A stretch of 64,000 bases of DNA, taken from NCBI RefSeq assembly GCF_021129215.1, contig NZ_JAJOLP010000001.1, positions 992,001 to 1,056,000 on the forward strand, given 5' to 3'. The position numbers were made by a program, and so were the translations under genes. Positions 16,512 to 25,300 of this stretch are shown here, in pieces. Every line of letters starts with the position of its first letter. Positions within the stretch are counted from its first letter, which is position 1. The notes beneath the pieces are model-generated. The model had not been told where the DNA came from. It searched no databases and saw nothing but the letters and a program-made list of their open reading frames with translations. The DNA comes from Agromyces sp. S2-1-8 (lineage in GTDB: Bacteria > Actinomycetota > Actinomycetes > Actinomycetales > Microbacteriaceae).

Positions 16512-17435
16512 CTACCGGTCGTTCTCGAGGTGCTGTCGCTCGAGCCGTGCCGACTGGGAGACGAGCACGTCGAGCACGGTGCGCACCGCGAGCCGCTCGG
16601 CGACGTCGGGTCGCACGAGCGCGACGATCTGCCGGGCGCTCGCGACACCGCGAAGCGGCTTCAGCACGATCGAGTCGGGCACGGCACCCGAGGTGTACCT
16701 CGGAACGAAGGCGATGCCGAGGCCGGCCTCGATGAACGCCTCCATGATGCGCATGTCGCTGAACCGCTGGCTCACGACGGCACGACGGCCGGCCTGCTGC
16801 TCGATCGCGTGCAGGATGCGTTCGAACGGGAACCCCGGCGGCACGCCGAGCCAGTTCTCGTCGACGAGGTCGGCCGGGGTGACCTGGGCGCGGCCGGCGA
16901 GCCGGTGATCCGCGGGCAGGCCGATGTCGAGCGGCTCGGTGAGGAGCGGCACGACGGTGAGGCCGCGGCCGCCCCATGGCAGCATGCCCGGCATCGTGTG
17001 CGCGAGCACGATGTCGTGGTCGGCCGTGAGGTCGCCGAACTCGGCGAGCTCGGGATCGAGGTCGGTGGCGTGGACGACGAGCCCCGCCACCTCGGAGAGC
17101 TCGATGAGCACCGAGGGCAGCAGGGTCGCACCGATCGTCGGGAACGTCATCAGCGTGACCTCGCCCGAGGGGTCGTTGCGGAACTCGTCCCACAGGGCGG
17201 TCGCGTGCTCGATCGCGATCGCGACATCGGCCGCGCTGCGCGCGAGTGCGTGCCCGGCGCTCGTGAGCACGACGCCGCGGCCGCTGCGTGCGGTGAGCGG
17301 CATGCCGGCTTCGCGTTCGAGCACCTTGAGCTGCTGCGAGACCGCCGAGGGGGTGCGGCCGGTCGCCTCGGCCACGGCCGTGACGCTGCCGCGTTCGGCG
17401 AGTTCGCGGAGCAGGTCGAGGCGTCGCACATCCAT
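16512..17435 (-). CDS. LysR-family transcriptional regulator
   Basis: A 307-residue LysR-type regulator: winged HTH in residues 1-60 (LLRELAERGSVTAVAEATGRTPSAVSQQLK pattern, LEREAGMPL) and a substrate-binding domain with LPSVLIELSE, DIVLAHTMPG and the late AFIEAGLGIAFVPRY. Its ATG at 17435 is preceded by TAGTAT at 6 bases, and a 17-base imperfect palindrome overlaps this promoter, consistent with autoregulation. The divergent small membrane protein gene at 17574 is a likely second target. The inducer is not known. Confidence 0.9.
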   Translation of the reverse strand: MDVRRLDLLRELAERGSVTAVAEATGRTPSAVSQQLKVLEREAGMPLTARSGRGVVLTSAGHALARSAADVAIAIEHATALWDEFRNDPSGEVTLMTFPTIGATLLPSVLIELSEVAGLVVHATDLDPELAEFGDLTADHDIVLAHTMPGMLPWGGRGLTVVPLLTEPLDIGLPADHRLAGRAQVTPADLVDENWLGVPPGFPFERILHAIEQQAGRRAVVSQRFSDMRIMEAFIEAGLGIAFVPRYTSGAVPDSIVLKPLRGVASARQIVALVRPDVAERLAVRTVLDVLVSQSARLERQHLENDR

Positions 17436-17447
17436 GAAGCAATACTA
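17435..17447 (-). promoter_or_regulatory. Leaderless-type -10 box of the LysR gene
   Basis: TAGTAT (17447-17442 on the minus strand), 6 bases, then ATG at 17435. Confidence 0.5.
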
Positions 17448-17461
17448 CAACGTTGATGTAG
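17445..17461. promoter_or_regulatory. Palindrome overlapping the LysR promoter, likely LysR operator
   Basis: CTACAACGTTGATGTAG is an inverted repeat (CTACAAC against GATGTAG, one mismatch) of the T-N11-A type bound by LysR proteins. It overlaps the -10 box of the lysR gene and lies between two divergent genes. Confidence 0.55.
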
Positions 17462-17573
17462 CACTGTGAGCTTGTGCTGAATAGTTCGAGGCGAGAGAAT
17501 TGTGACGTCGAACGGATGCAACGGTGCACGGTCGCTCGACTCAACCGCATCGTTCCACCCGAAGGGATCCATC

Positions 17574-17696
17574 GTGATCAGCGTCATCGTTCTGCTCAGC
17601 GTCGTCTCGGTCGCCGCCATCGCCGGCTCGATCGTCGTCACCGCGCGCGACGGCTACCGCCGCCAGCCGCGAGAGACGTTCGCGCGCACCGTCTGA
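17574..17696 (+). CDS. Small single-span membrane protein
   Basis: A 40-residue protein with one hydrophobic helix (ISVIVLLSVVSVAAIAGSIV, residues 2-21) and a basic C-terminal tail (DGYRRQPRETFARTV). The GTG at 17574 has GAAGGGA 6 bases before it; an ATG 72 bases further up would add a polar extension without a ribosome-binding site. Similar tiny proteins opposite a LysR gene occur in related genomes. Function unknown. Confidence 0.6.
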   Translation: MISVIVLLSVVSVAAIAGSIVVTARDGYRRQPRETFARTV

Positions 17697-17707
17697 GTGC
17701 CGCGAAT

Positions 17708-17728
17708 CCCGGAGGTCCGTTCTCCGGG
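17708..17728 (+). terminator. Short hairpin after the small membrane protein gene
   Basis: CCCGGAG and CTCCGGG form a 7-bp stem around a 7-base loop, starting 11 bases after the stop codon. Confidence 0.45.
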
Positions 17729-17732
17729 GCAT

Positions 17733-18093
17733 GCAGGGCCGCCGCGCGGGGGAGGGACACCCCCTGTGAAGCGAGTGCGGCCCGACAGCAGGGCCGCCGC
17801 GCGGGGGAGGGACACCCCCTGTGAAGCGAGTGCGGCCCGACAGCAGGGCCGCCGCGCGGGGGAGGGACACCCCCTGTGAAGCGAGTGCGGCCCGACAGCA
17901 GGGCCGCCGCGCGGGGGAGGGACACCCCCTGTGAAGCGAGTGCGGCCCGACAGCAGGGCCGCCGCGCGGGGGAGGGACACCCCCTGTGAAGCGAGTGCGG
18001 CCCGACAGCAGGGCCGCCGCGCGGGGGAGGGACACCCCCTGTGAAGCGAGTGCGGCCCGACAGCAGGGCCGCCGCGCGGGGGAGGGACACCCC
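17733..18093. repeat. Array of 55-bp perfect tandem repeats (6 full copies plus 31 bp)
   Basis: Unit starts fall at 17733, 17788, 17843, 17898, 17953, 18008 and 18063; the last is cut after 31 bases. The copies appear identical. Each unit begins GCAGGGCCGCCGCGCG and ends AGTGCGGCCCGACA, so GGGCCGC and GCGGCCC can pair within a unit, with GGGGGAGGGACACCCCC inside. There are no unique spacers, so this is not a CRISPR array. It fills the gap between the small membrane protein gene and the peptidase E operon; 55 is not a multiple of three, so it is unlikely to be coding. Confidence 0.95.
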
Positions 18094-18199
18094 GCGGGGC
18101 GGCCCTTCTGCTTCGACGGACGCTCCCGCCGCGCCTCTCGACACCGCTCGCCGCCGCCCGATAGCGTGACCGCAGGGCTGGCGCACGAGGGGGGACGCG
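18094..18199. promoter_or_regulatory. Promoter region of the peptidase E operon
   Basis: TAGCGT at 18162-18167 is a plausible -10 box, which gives a leader of about 25 bases ending in a strong GAGGGGGGA ribosome-binding site before the ATG at 18200. Confidence 0.5.
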
Positions 18200-18940
18200 A
18201 TGGCGCATGTGGTGGCGACCGGGGCCGGCAAGGCCATGATGGAGCGGCGCAACGATCCGACGCACGACTACATCCTGGGGCTCACCGGCAAGGAGCGCCC
18301 GCGGGTGCTGTTCGTCGGCACCGCGACGGGTGACGAGCAGGCGTACACGCTGAGCTTCTACAAGACCTACGACTCCGACCGGTGCGCCCCGCACCACCTG
18401 ACGCTCTTCCACCGCGATCTCGACGACCTCGCGGAATTCGTGAAGGGCTTCGACGTCATCCACGTGGGCGGTGGCAACACGGCGAACATGCTCGACGTGT
18501 GGAAGCGCCAGGGCCTCGACGACATCATGCGCGAGATGTGGCAGGATCCGGCCTCGAACGTCGTCTTCACGGGTGGCTCGGCCGGCGGCATCTGCTGGTT
18601 CGAGGGCGGCACGACCGACAGCTACGGTCCGACCCTGCAGGTGCTGCCCGAGGGGCTCGGGTTCCTGCACGGCAGCTTCTGCCCGCACTACGACGCGGAG
18701 GACCAGCGGCAGCCGCTCTTCCATGCGGCGCTCAAGAGCGGTGAGCTCGCCACCGGCTACGCGGTCGGCAACCTGCAGTCGCTGCATTTCGAGAACCAGG
18801 AGTTCGTGACCGCGATCAGCCCCGTCGACCCGCCGCTCGCCCTCAGGGTCGAGGCGGTCGACGGCGAGATCGTCGAGACTCCGCTCCCGGTGCGGGTGCT
18901 GGCGCCCACCGGGCCGATCACGAAGGGGCCGAGCGCGTGA
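18200..18940 (+). CDS. Peptidase E family (S51) serine dipeptidase
   Basis: The 246-residue protein belongs to peptidase family S51 (PepE, cyanophycinase). The nucleophile Ser is in VVFTGGSAGGICW, and the upstream IHVGGGNTANMLD loop and downstream GLGFLHGSFCPHYD segment are typical of the aspartyl dipeptidase branch. PepE splits Asp-X dipeptides. Its stop overlaps the GTG of a C4-dicarboxylate/aspartate-type carrier by 4 bases, which supports a role in using acidic peptides. Confidence 0.85.
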   Translation: MAHVVATGAGKAMMERRNDPTHDYILGLTGKERPRVLFVGTATGDEQAYTLSFYKTYDSDRCAPHHLTLFHRDLDDLAEFVKGFDVIHVGGGNTANMLDVWKRQGLDDIMREMWQDPASNVVFTGGSAGGICWFEGGTTDSYGPTLQVLPEGLGFLHGSFCPHYDAEDQRQPLFHAALKSGELATGYAVGNLQSLHFENQEFVTAISPVDPPLALRVEAVDGEIVETPLPVRVLAPTGPITKGPSA

Positions 18941-20292
18941 ACGACAACGTCTGGATCCTCGTCGCCCAGCTGCTCGTCGTCGTCCTCGCGATCTTCATGG
19001 GCACCCGCACGAGCGGGATCGGACTCGGCGTCTGGGGTCTCGTCGGCGTCGCGGTGCTCGTCTTCGGGTTCCAGACGCCACCGGGCAACGCGCCGGTCGA
19101 CGCGGTGTTCATCGTGCTCACGGTCATCACCGCGGCCTCGGTCATGCAGGCCGCGGGCGGCATCGACTGGATGGTGTCGGTCGCGGCGAAGGCGATCAAG
19201 TCGAGGCCGAAGAGCGTCGTCTTCCTCGCGCCCGCGATGTCGTTCCTCTTCACCGTCGGGGCGGGCACGGGCAACATCTTCTACCCGCTGCTGCCGGTCA
19301 TCTACGACGTCTCCTACGACCAGAAGATCCGCCCCGAGCGGGCGCTGTCGGTCTCGGCCGTGGCCTCGCAGGTCGGCATCCTCTGCAGCCCCGTCTCGGC
19401 GGCGACCGCGTCGCTCGTCGTGCTCCTCGCGCCGAGCGGCGTCGACCTGGGCCAGGTGCTGCTGATCATGTGGCCCGCGTCGATCGTCGGGCTCTTCCTC
19501 GCGTCGCTCGTCATGGTGCGGCACGGCAAGAACCTCGAGGACGACCCCGAGTACCAGCGGCGCCTCGCCGAACACCTCATCAAGCCCCCGGCCGAGGACA
19601 CCACCGAGCGCAAGCTGCCGATGACCGCCGTGCTCTCGGCGTCGATCTTCCTCGCCGGCGTCGGGTTCATCGTGCTCATGGGCCTCTTCGAGGGGCTCCG
19701 CCCGATCATCGGCACCGACGACAGCGGCGACCCGGTGCGCGTCTCGGTGACGGTCATCATCGAGGTCACGATGGGCGTCATCGCCGCGCTCATCTTCGTC
19801 TTCTGCAAGGTCAAGTCGGCCGATGTGCCGAAGCAGTCGACCTTCCCGGCGGGAATGGTCGGCGCGTTCGCGCTCTTCGGCATCGCGTGGCTCGCGAACA
19901 CCTTCGTCGCGTACAACAACGACCTCATCGTCGAGGGGCTCGGCTCGCTCGTCGCAGGGTCGACGGCGTTCGTCGGAGCGCTCCTGTTCGCGCTCGCGCT
20001 GTTCCTCGTCGCGATGCTCACGACGAGCCAGTCGAGCGCGACGAACGCGATCGTGCCGATCGGCCTCGCGATCGGGCTGCCGGCCTCGCTCATCGTCGGC
20101 CTCTGGCCCTCCGCGATGGGCATGTACACGCTGCCCGCGAACGGGTCGCAGGTCGCAACGGCGGCCTTCGACCAGACGGGCACAACGAAGCTCGGCAAGT
20201 TCGTGTTCGACCACTCGTTCCAGCTGCCGAACCTCGTCTACGTCGTATCGGCGATGATCATCGGCGTGCTGCTCTCGTTCGTCGTGGTCTGA
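18937..20292 (+). CDS. DcuA/DcuB-type C4-dicarboxylate transporter
   Basis: A 451-residue membrane protein with about 10-12 hydrophobic segments. The block GTGNIFYPLLPVIYDV followed by RPERALSVSAVASQVGILCSPVSAAT is the strongly conserved region of Dcu carriers, which exchange fumarate, succinate, malate or aspartate. The GTG start overlaps the peptidase E stop (GTGA), so translation is coupled. An aspartate uptake or exchange role fits the dipeptidase upstream; the classical anaerobic fumarate role is less likely in an aerobic actinobacterium. Confidence 0.85.
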   Translation: MNDNVWILVAQLLVVVLAIFMGTRTSGIGLGVWGLVGVAVLVFGFQTPPGNAPVDAVFIVLTVITAASVMQAAGGIDWMVSVAAKAIKSRPKSVVFLAPAMSFLFTVGAGTGNIFYPLLPVIYDVSYDQKIRPERALSVSAVASQVGILCSPVSAATASLVVLLAPSGVDLGQVLLIMWPASIVGLFLASLVMVRHGKNLEDDPEYQRRLAEHLIKPPAEDTTERKLPMTAVLSASIFLAGVGFIVLMGLFEGLRPIIGTDDSGDPVRVSVTVIIEVTMGVIAALIFVFCKVKSADVPKQSTFPAGMVGAFALFGIAWLANTFVAYNNDLIVEGLGSLVAGSTAFVGALLFALALFLVAMLTTSQSSATNAIVPIGLAIGLPASLIVGLWPSAMGMYTLPANGSQVATAAFDQTGTTKLGKFVFDHSFQLPNLVYVVSAMIIGVLLSFVVV

Positions 20293-20311
20293 GGCGCCGG
20301 GGAGGCATCCG

Positions 20312-21745
20312 ATGGTCGAGGCCGCAGACCGCACCATCCTCCGCACCTTCCTGCTCGGACTCGCGGAGGGGATGAACGCGGCCGCCGATTCGGTCGACCA
20401 CATCCACGAGGCGCTCGTGCGCGTCGCTCGCGCGTACGGTCGCGACGACACCGACGTCGTCGTCATGCCGACGGTGATCATCGTGCAGACGGGTCACGGC
20501 GAGGAGGGCCACGTCGCGCTCCGCTCGGCCGTCAACGCCTCGTTCCGGTTCGACCAGATCGCCGAGCTGTACCGGCTCGTGGGCGAGGCGGAGCGGGCCG
20601 AGATCGATCCGCTCGACGGCATCCACCGCCTCAACGAGATCGGTGCCATGAAGCCGGCGCACGGCTGGCTCGTGCGCACGTTCGGGCATGCCGTCCTCGT
20701 GACCGGCCTGGCGCTGCTGCTGGCGCCGACCTGGCAGGGCGCGATCATCGCGTTCGGCCTCGGGGCGTTCGTCGGTCTGGCGAAGCTCGTGCGCTCGCCG
20801 ACCCTGCAGCTCGTGTTCCCGGTCTTCGCCGCTTTCGCGTGCGCGCTGGTCGTGTTCCTGATCGCGCCGTACGTCGAGATCGGCGATCCGATCCGGCTGC
20901 TCATCGCGCCGCTCGCGACGTTCCTGCCGGGCGGCGTGCTGACGACGGCGGTCGCGGAGCTCGCGGTCGGGCAGATGCTCTCGGGAGCCTCGCGTCTCGT
21001 CTTCGGCATGGTGCAGCTCGCGCTGCTCGCGTTCGGCATCCTGGCCGCCGGCACCGTGGTCGGCGTGGCCAGCACGAGCTACTCGCCGCTCGAGGCATCC
21101 GCGCCGTTCCCGTGGTGGACCGCGATCCTGGGCGTCCTGCTGTTCGCGGTGGGCAACTACCTGCACTTCTCGGCGCCGCGCCGCACCTTCGGCTGGGTGC
21201 TGCTCGTGCTCGTGGTCGCCTACGCGGGGCAGGCGGTCGGCACCGCGTTGATCGGTTCGACCGTCAGCGGCTTCATCGGGGCGGTGGCGATGACGCCCGT
21301 CGTGCTCTGGATCGCGTCACTGCGCAACGGCGCGCCGTCGCAGCTGACGTTCCTGCCAGCGTTCTGGCTGCTCGTGCCCGGAGCGGCCGGACTCGTCGGC
21401 CTCACCGAGGCGGTCGGCACCGCGCACGGCCTCGAGGACTTCGCCGATGCGCTCACCGCGATCATGTCGATCGCGCTCGGCGTGCTCATCGGCACCGCCC
21501 TGTACCGGGTCGTGCATCACGGCGCGGAGGAGCTCGCCGAGTTCCACATCGACGTGCCCGCTGCGCTCGCCGAGGAGCGGGAACCGCCGTTCTGGGCGCG
21601 ACTCGTGCCGGGCACGCCGCGCTCGCTGTGGGGCGGGCGGCGTTCGCGCCGCCATGGCGAGGGGCCGTCAGCGGATGCCTCGGGCCGGGAGCGTTCGGAG
21701 GGGTCGTCCGATTCCACCCCTTCCTCTCAGGCAGGCGGGCCGTAA
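20312..21745 (+). CDS. ThrE-type threonine/serine exporter family protein
   Basis: A 477-residue protein combining the soluble N-terminal ThrE domain (about 1-125, with LGLAEGMNAAADSVDHI) and two sets of membrane helices (about 128-270 and 275-405), the fused PF06738-PF12821 layout of actinobacterial exporters. The last 60 residues are a polar Arg/Ser-rich tail. It follows the Dcu-type carrier by 19 bases and may close the same operon: peptidase, dicarboxylate carrier, amino-acid exporter. Confidence 0.85.
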   Translation: MVEAADRTILRTFLLGLAEGMNAAADSVDHIHEALVRVARAYGRDDTDVVVMPTVIIVQTGHGEEGHVALRSAVNASFRFDQIAELYRLVGEAERAEIDPLDGIHRLNEIGAMKPAHGWLVRTFGHAVLVTGLALLLAPTWQGAIIAFGLGAFVGLAKLVRSPTLQLVFPVFAAFACALVVFLIAPYVEIGDPIRLLIAPLATFLPGGVLTTAVAELAVGQMLSGASRLVFGMVQLALLAFGILAAGTVVGVASTSYSPLEASAPFPWWTAILGVLLFAVGNYLHFSAPRRTFGWVLLVLVVAYAGQAVGTALIGSTVSGFIGAVAMTPVVLWIASLRNGAPSQLTFLPAFWLLVPGAAGLVGLTEAVGTAHGLEDFADALTAIMSIALGVLIGTALYRVVHHGAEELAEFHIDVPAALAEEREPPFWARLVPGTPRSLWGGRRSRRHGEGPSADASGRERSEGSSDSTPSSQAGGP

Positions 21746-21756
21746 AGTATTGCGGG
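21743..21756 (+). promoter_or_regulatory. Leaderless-type -10 box of pyrE
   Basis: TAAAGT at 21743-21748, 7 bases, then GTG at 21756. No ribosome-binding site is present. The box begins right at the stop codon of the preceding gene. Confidence 0.55.
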
Positions 21757-22316
21757 TGACCACGCACGACTCCGACACCCGCCGCAAGCTCATCGAGCAC
21801 ATCTCGGCCGATGCCGTGTTCCACGGCGACTTCACGCTCACGAGCGGCAAGAAGGCGACGTACTACGTCGACCTGCGCAAGGTGAGCCTCGACCACCGCG
21901 TCGCCCCGCTCATCGGGCAGGTCATGCTCGACCTGATCGCCGACATCCCCGACGTGGCCGCCGTGGGCGGCATGACGATGGGCGCCGACCCGATCGCGTC
22001 GGCGATCCTGCACCAGGGTGCCGCGCGCGGACTCGCGTACGACGCGTTCGTCGTGCGCAAGGAGCCGAAGGACCACGGCCGCGGCAAGCAGGTCGAGGGC
22101 CCCGAGCTCGCCGGCAAGCGCGTGATCGTGCTCGAGGACACGTCGACCACCGGCGGCTCGCCGCTCAAGGCCATCGAGGCGCTGCGCAAGGTCGGCGCCG
22201 AGGTCGTCGCCGTCGCCGTCGTCGTCGACCGTGCCACGGGCGCCCGCGAGGTCATCGAGGCCGAGGGCGTGCCCTACCTGTACGCGATCGGCCTGGAAGA
22301 CCTGGGCCTGGCCTGA
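21756..22316 (+). CDS. pyrE: Orotate phosphoribosyltransferase
   Basis: The 186-residue enzyme transfers phosphoribose from PRPP to orotate in pyrimidine synthesis. It has FTLTSGKKATYYVDLRK near the N-terminus, GGMTMGADPIASAI in the middle and the PRPP-binding loop VIVLEDTSTTGGSPLKAI near residue 125-142. The GTG at 21756 follows a leaderless-type promoter. Its stop overlaps the ATG of the septum-formation-domain gene by one base. Confidence 0.93.
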   Translation: MTTHDSDTRRKLIEHISADAVFHGDFTLTSGKKATYYVDLRKVSLDHRVAPLIGQVMLDLIADIPDVAAVGGMTMGADPIASAILHQGAARGLAYDAFVVRKEPKDHGRGKQVEGPELAGKRVIVLEDTSTTGGSPLKAIEALRKVGAEVVAVAVVVDRATGAREVIEAEGVPYLYAIGLEDLGLA

Positions 22317-25300
22317 TGAACGAGCGGCAGGGTTTCGACGACGGCGCCGACTGGCTGCTCGCGCAGCTCGCGGGCGGGGCAGCCGATGCGCCCGCGACGC
22401 CGACGGCGCCCATGCCGCAGGCCGCACCGCCGGTGCACGGCGCGCCGCAGGTGACGTCGGGCGCGCGTTCGGCGTTCGCACCGCCGCCTTCGCCCGTCGG
22501 TCGGGTGCCGCACGCGTCGGCAGCTCCGACGCCGCCCACCACCCCCGCCGCACAGGTCGCACCGCCGACGCCGACCGTGCCCTCGCGACACGACGAGGTG
22601 CTCGACTGGTTCTCGCTCGCCGAGCCGCCGGCGTCCGACACCGCGACCCGAGCGCTGCCCGTCGTCGGGTCGCCCGCCGAGGCCGCACCCCAGGGCCTCG
22701 CCCCCTCGCCTGCCGCCGCTTCGGCGCCGCCGACGTGGACGCCGCCGTTCTCGGTCGCCCCGCCGACGCCCACCGTCCATCTGACCGAGGTCGAACCGCC
22801 GGTCGGGAGCGCTCCGGCGACCCCGCCTGTCGCGCCGGTCGCGCCGGCGTGGGACGCGCCTGCGCTCCCGGTGGACCCCGCCGCCTCAGCCGCGCCGGCT
22901 GCGCCCGCGTGGGATGCGCCTGCCGCGCCCGCGTGGGACGCGCCTGCCGCGCCGACCGCGCCCGCATGGGATGCGCCTGCCGCGCCGACCGCGCCCGCAT
23001 GGGATGCGCCTGCCGCGCCGACCGCGCCCGCCTGGGATGTGCCTGCCGTGCCGGCTGCTGCAGTCGACCCGACGGTGCCCACCACCGGTTCCGTCGCACC
23101 CACCGCGTGGAACACCCCCCCAGCGCAGCCGGCCCTGCCCGCTGCGCCCGCCTGGGACGCGCCGGTGGCCGAGACCGCGTGGGGTGTCGCTGCGCCGGTC
23201 GCGCCCGGTCCGGCGTCAGCACCGGTCGAACCGCAGCGCCCGCCGGTGCCGCCCGGTCCGGTCACCCCGACCGCACCGTTCGCCCTGACCTGGGGTGAGC
23301 AGGAGGCGCGTTCCGAGGCGGAGCTCCGTGAGGCGTTCCAGCGCCTGTCCCAGGAGTCCGCGACCGTCGCGGCATCCCGGCCCGGCGAGACTTCCGCCCC
23401 CGAGGCCGGCGCTCCAGCGCAGCCGACCGAGCTCCCCGAGCCGGGGCCGGTGCCGACCGCCGAGGCGGACGACCCGTTCGCCGGCTACTCCGCGCCCCCG
23501 GTCGCCCGCAGCTCGTTCACCCCGGTCGGCGGCATCCCGGTGCAGCACCCGACGGCACCGCCCGAGGCGCCCGCAGGGTGGGGCGAGCAACCCGCGCCGC
23601 GGGCCGCCGCGAGCTACGACGCCGAACTCTGGGCGGCGCTCAACGATCCCGACGGGAATCAACCGGCCGCATCCGCATCCGCATCCGCGTCCGCATCCGC
23701 ACCCGCGTCGTTCGTCCCCGTGGCCGAGACGCCTGCGCCGGCTCCCGCACCCGACCTGTTCGCGCCTGCGCCTGCGCCTGCACCCGAGACGTCCGCACCG
23801 ATGCCCGACGCGACCGCGGCGGAACAGGCGGCCCCTCCGGCGAGGAGCCGCTTCGACGCGTTCGCCGAGCAGCTCGAGCAGCCGTACGTCCGCGACGCCT
23901 CGGCCGACACGCGGACCGCGATGTTCCCGGCGATCGCGCCGGCCGCACCGGGCGTGCGGCCCGAACCGCCGGCCGACGACGCGTCGACCGCAGACACCCC
24001 GACCGTCGCCGCCTCGATCCTCGATGCCCCCTTCGCGCCGGTGCCGCCCACGCGACAGCCCTTCCCGGCGTTCGCCGCCGAGCCGCGGCGGCCGGCACCG
24101 ACGCCTGCGGCCGAGCCCGTCGACGACCTGCTCGCCGCGCTCGGCGGAGCCTCGACGCCCCGGACCGAGGTCGACCCGCCCGCCGGCGCCATCCCGATCG
24201 TCGGCACCGCGGCCTTCGCCGCGGCCGCGGCGGCCGCAGCCGAGGCTGCGGCGAGCTCGGCCGCGGTCGCGACGCCGTTCGGCGCGCCCGCACCGGCCGC
24301 GCCGGCTTCGCCCGGTCCGTCGGGTGGGCTCGGCGAGCTCGGATTGTCGTTCGGCGACGACGCCGACGGTGCCGACCTCGCAGACGACGACACGGATGGC
24401 GACGAGCCCCGTGGCCGCCTGCGTCTCTTCGGCCGGCGCCGTACCGATGAGGCGGATGACGAGGACGAGGTCGACTCGCCGATCGCACGCGAGCTCGCCG
24501 AGACCGGATACTTCTGGAACCTCACGCCCGATCCGTCGGCGGAGGACCCGCGTGCCGAGGCGACGGGATCGGTCTCGGCGATCCTCGCAGCCGCGAACGA
24601 CGCCGCGGCGACGGGAGCCCAGGTCTCGACGCCGGCGGTCGCCGGCGCGGCGGCGGGCGTTCCTGCGGCATCGCCGTTCGACGCCCCATCGCCCGGCTGG
24701 GACGACCGTGGCGCGGGCGACGTGGAGTCGTCGGTCGGCTTCGACCCCTCCTCCGCGAGCCTCGCCGGCCTCGCGGCTCCCGTGGCCTTCGCCGCCCTCG
24801 ACGAGCCGGGCGACCTCGAGCCGGGCGACCTCGAGCCGGCCGACGTGCCCGCGTGGGACGAACCCGCCGGCTGGGGCGACCCTGCCGGTCGCGGCGAGCC
24901 CGAACCCGACGAGTTCGACCCGACCTCGACCGCAGCCGACGCCGCGTCGCACTTCGGCGCCGTCGCCTTCGACGATGATCCCTTCGCCGCGACGCCCGTC
25001 GACCCGTCGTCCGCGGAGGCGCCGCACGGCGCCGTCAAGCCCGTGACCGACGGAATCCAGGTGCTCTTCGGATTCTCGCCCGCGACCGCGCCGCAGCCGA
25101 TGGTGGGTGCGTTCGCGCCGGCCGCCACCCAGCCTGCGGCGACGGCGCTCATGCCGACTGTTCCGGTCGGCGCCGCGTCTGCGCCGTCCGCCGGCTCGAC
25201 TGCGGGCGCCGGCCTGTTCGCGTTCGCCGGCGGCAGCGCCGGTGCGGGCGGTGCGACGGGCGGCGGCGGACCGATCCGCGGCGCCTCCGGCCCCGGTGCG

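Noticed and set aside
17733-18093. CRISPR array
   Set aside because: The 55-bp units are contiguous and identical, without unique spacers, and no cas gene is present.
17541-18787. Minus-strand proteins with repeated RRPCCRAALASQGVSLPR-like segments
   Set aside because: They are translations of the 55-bp noncoding array; the repeat cycles through all three frames and the peptidase E gene lies opposite.
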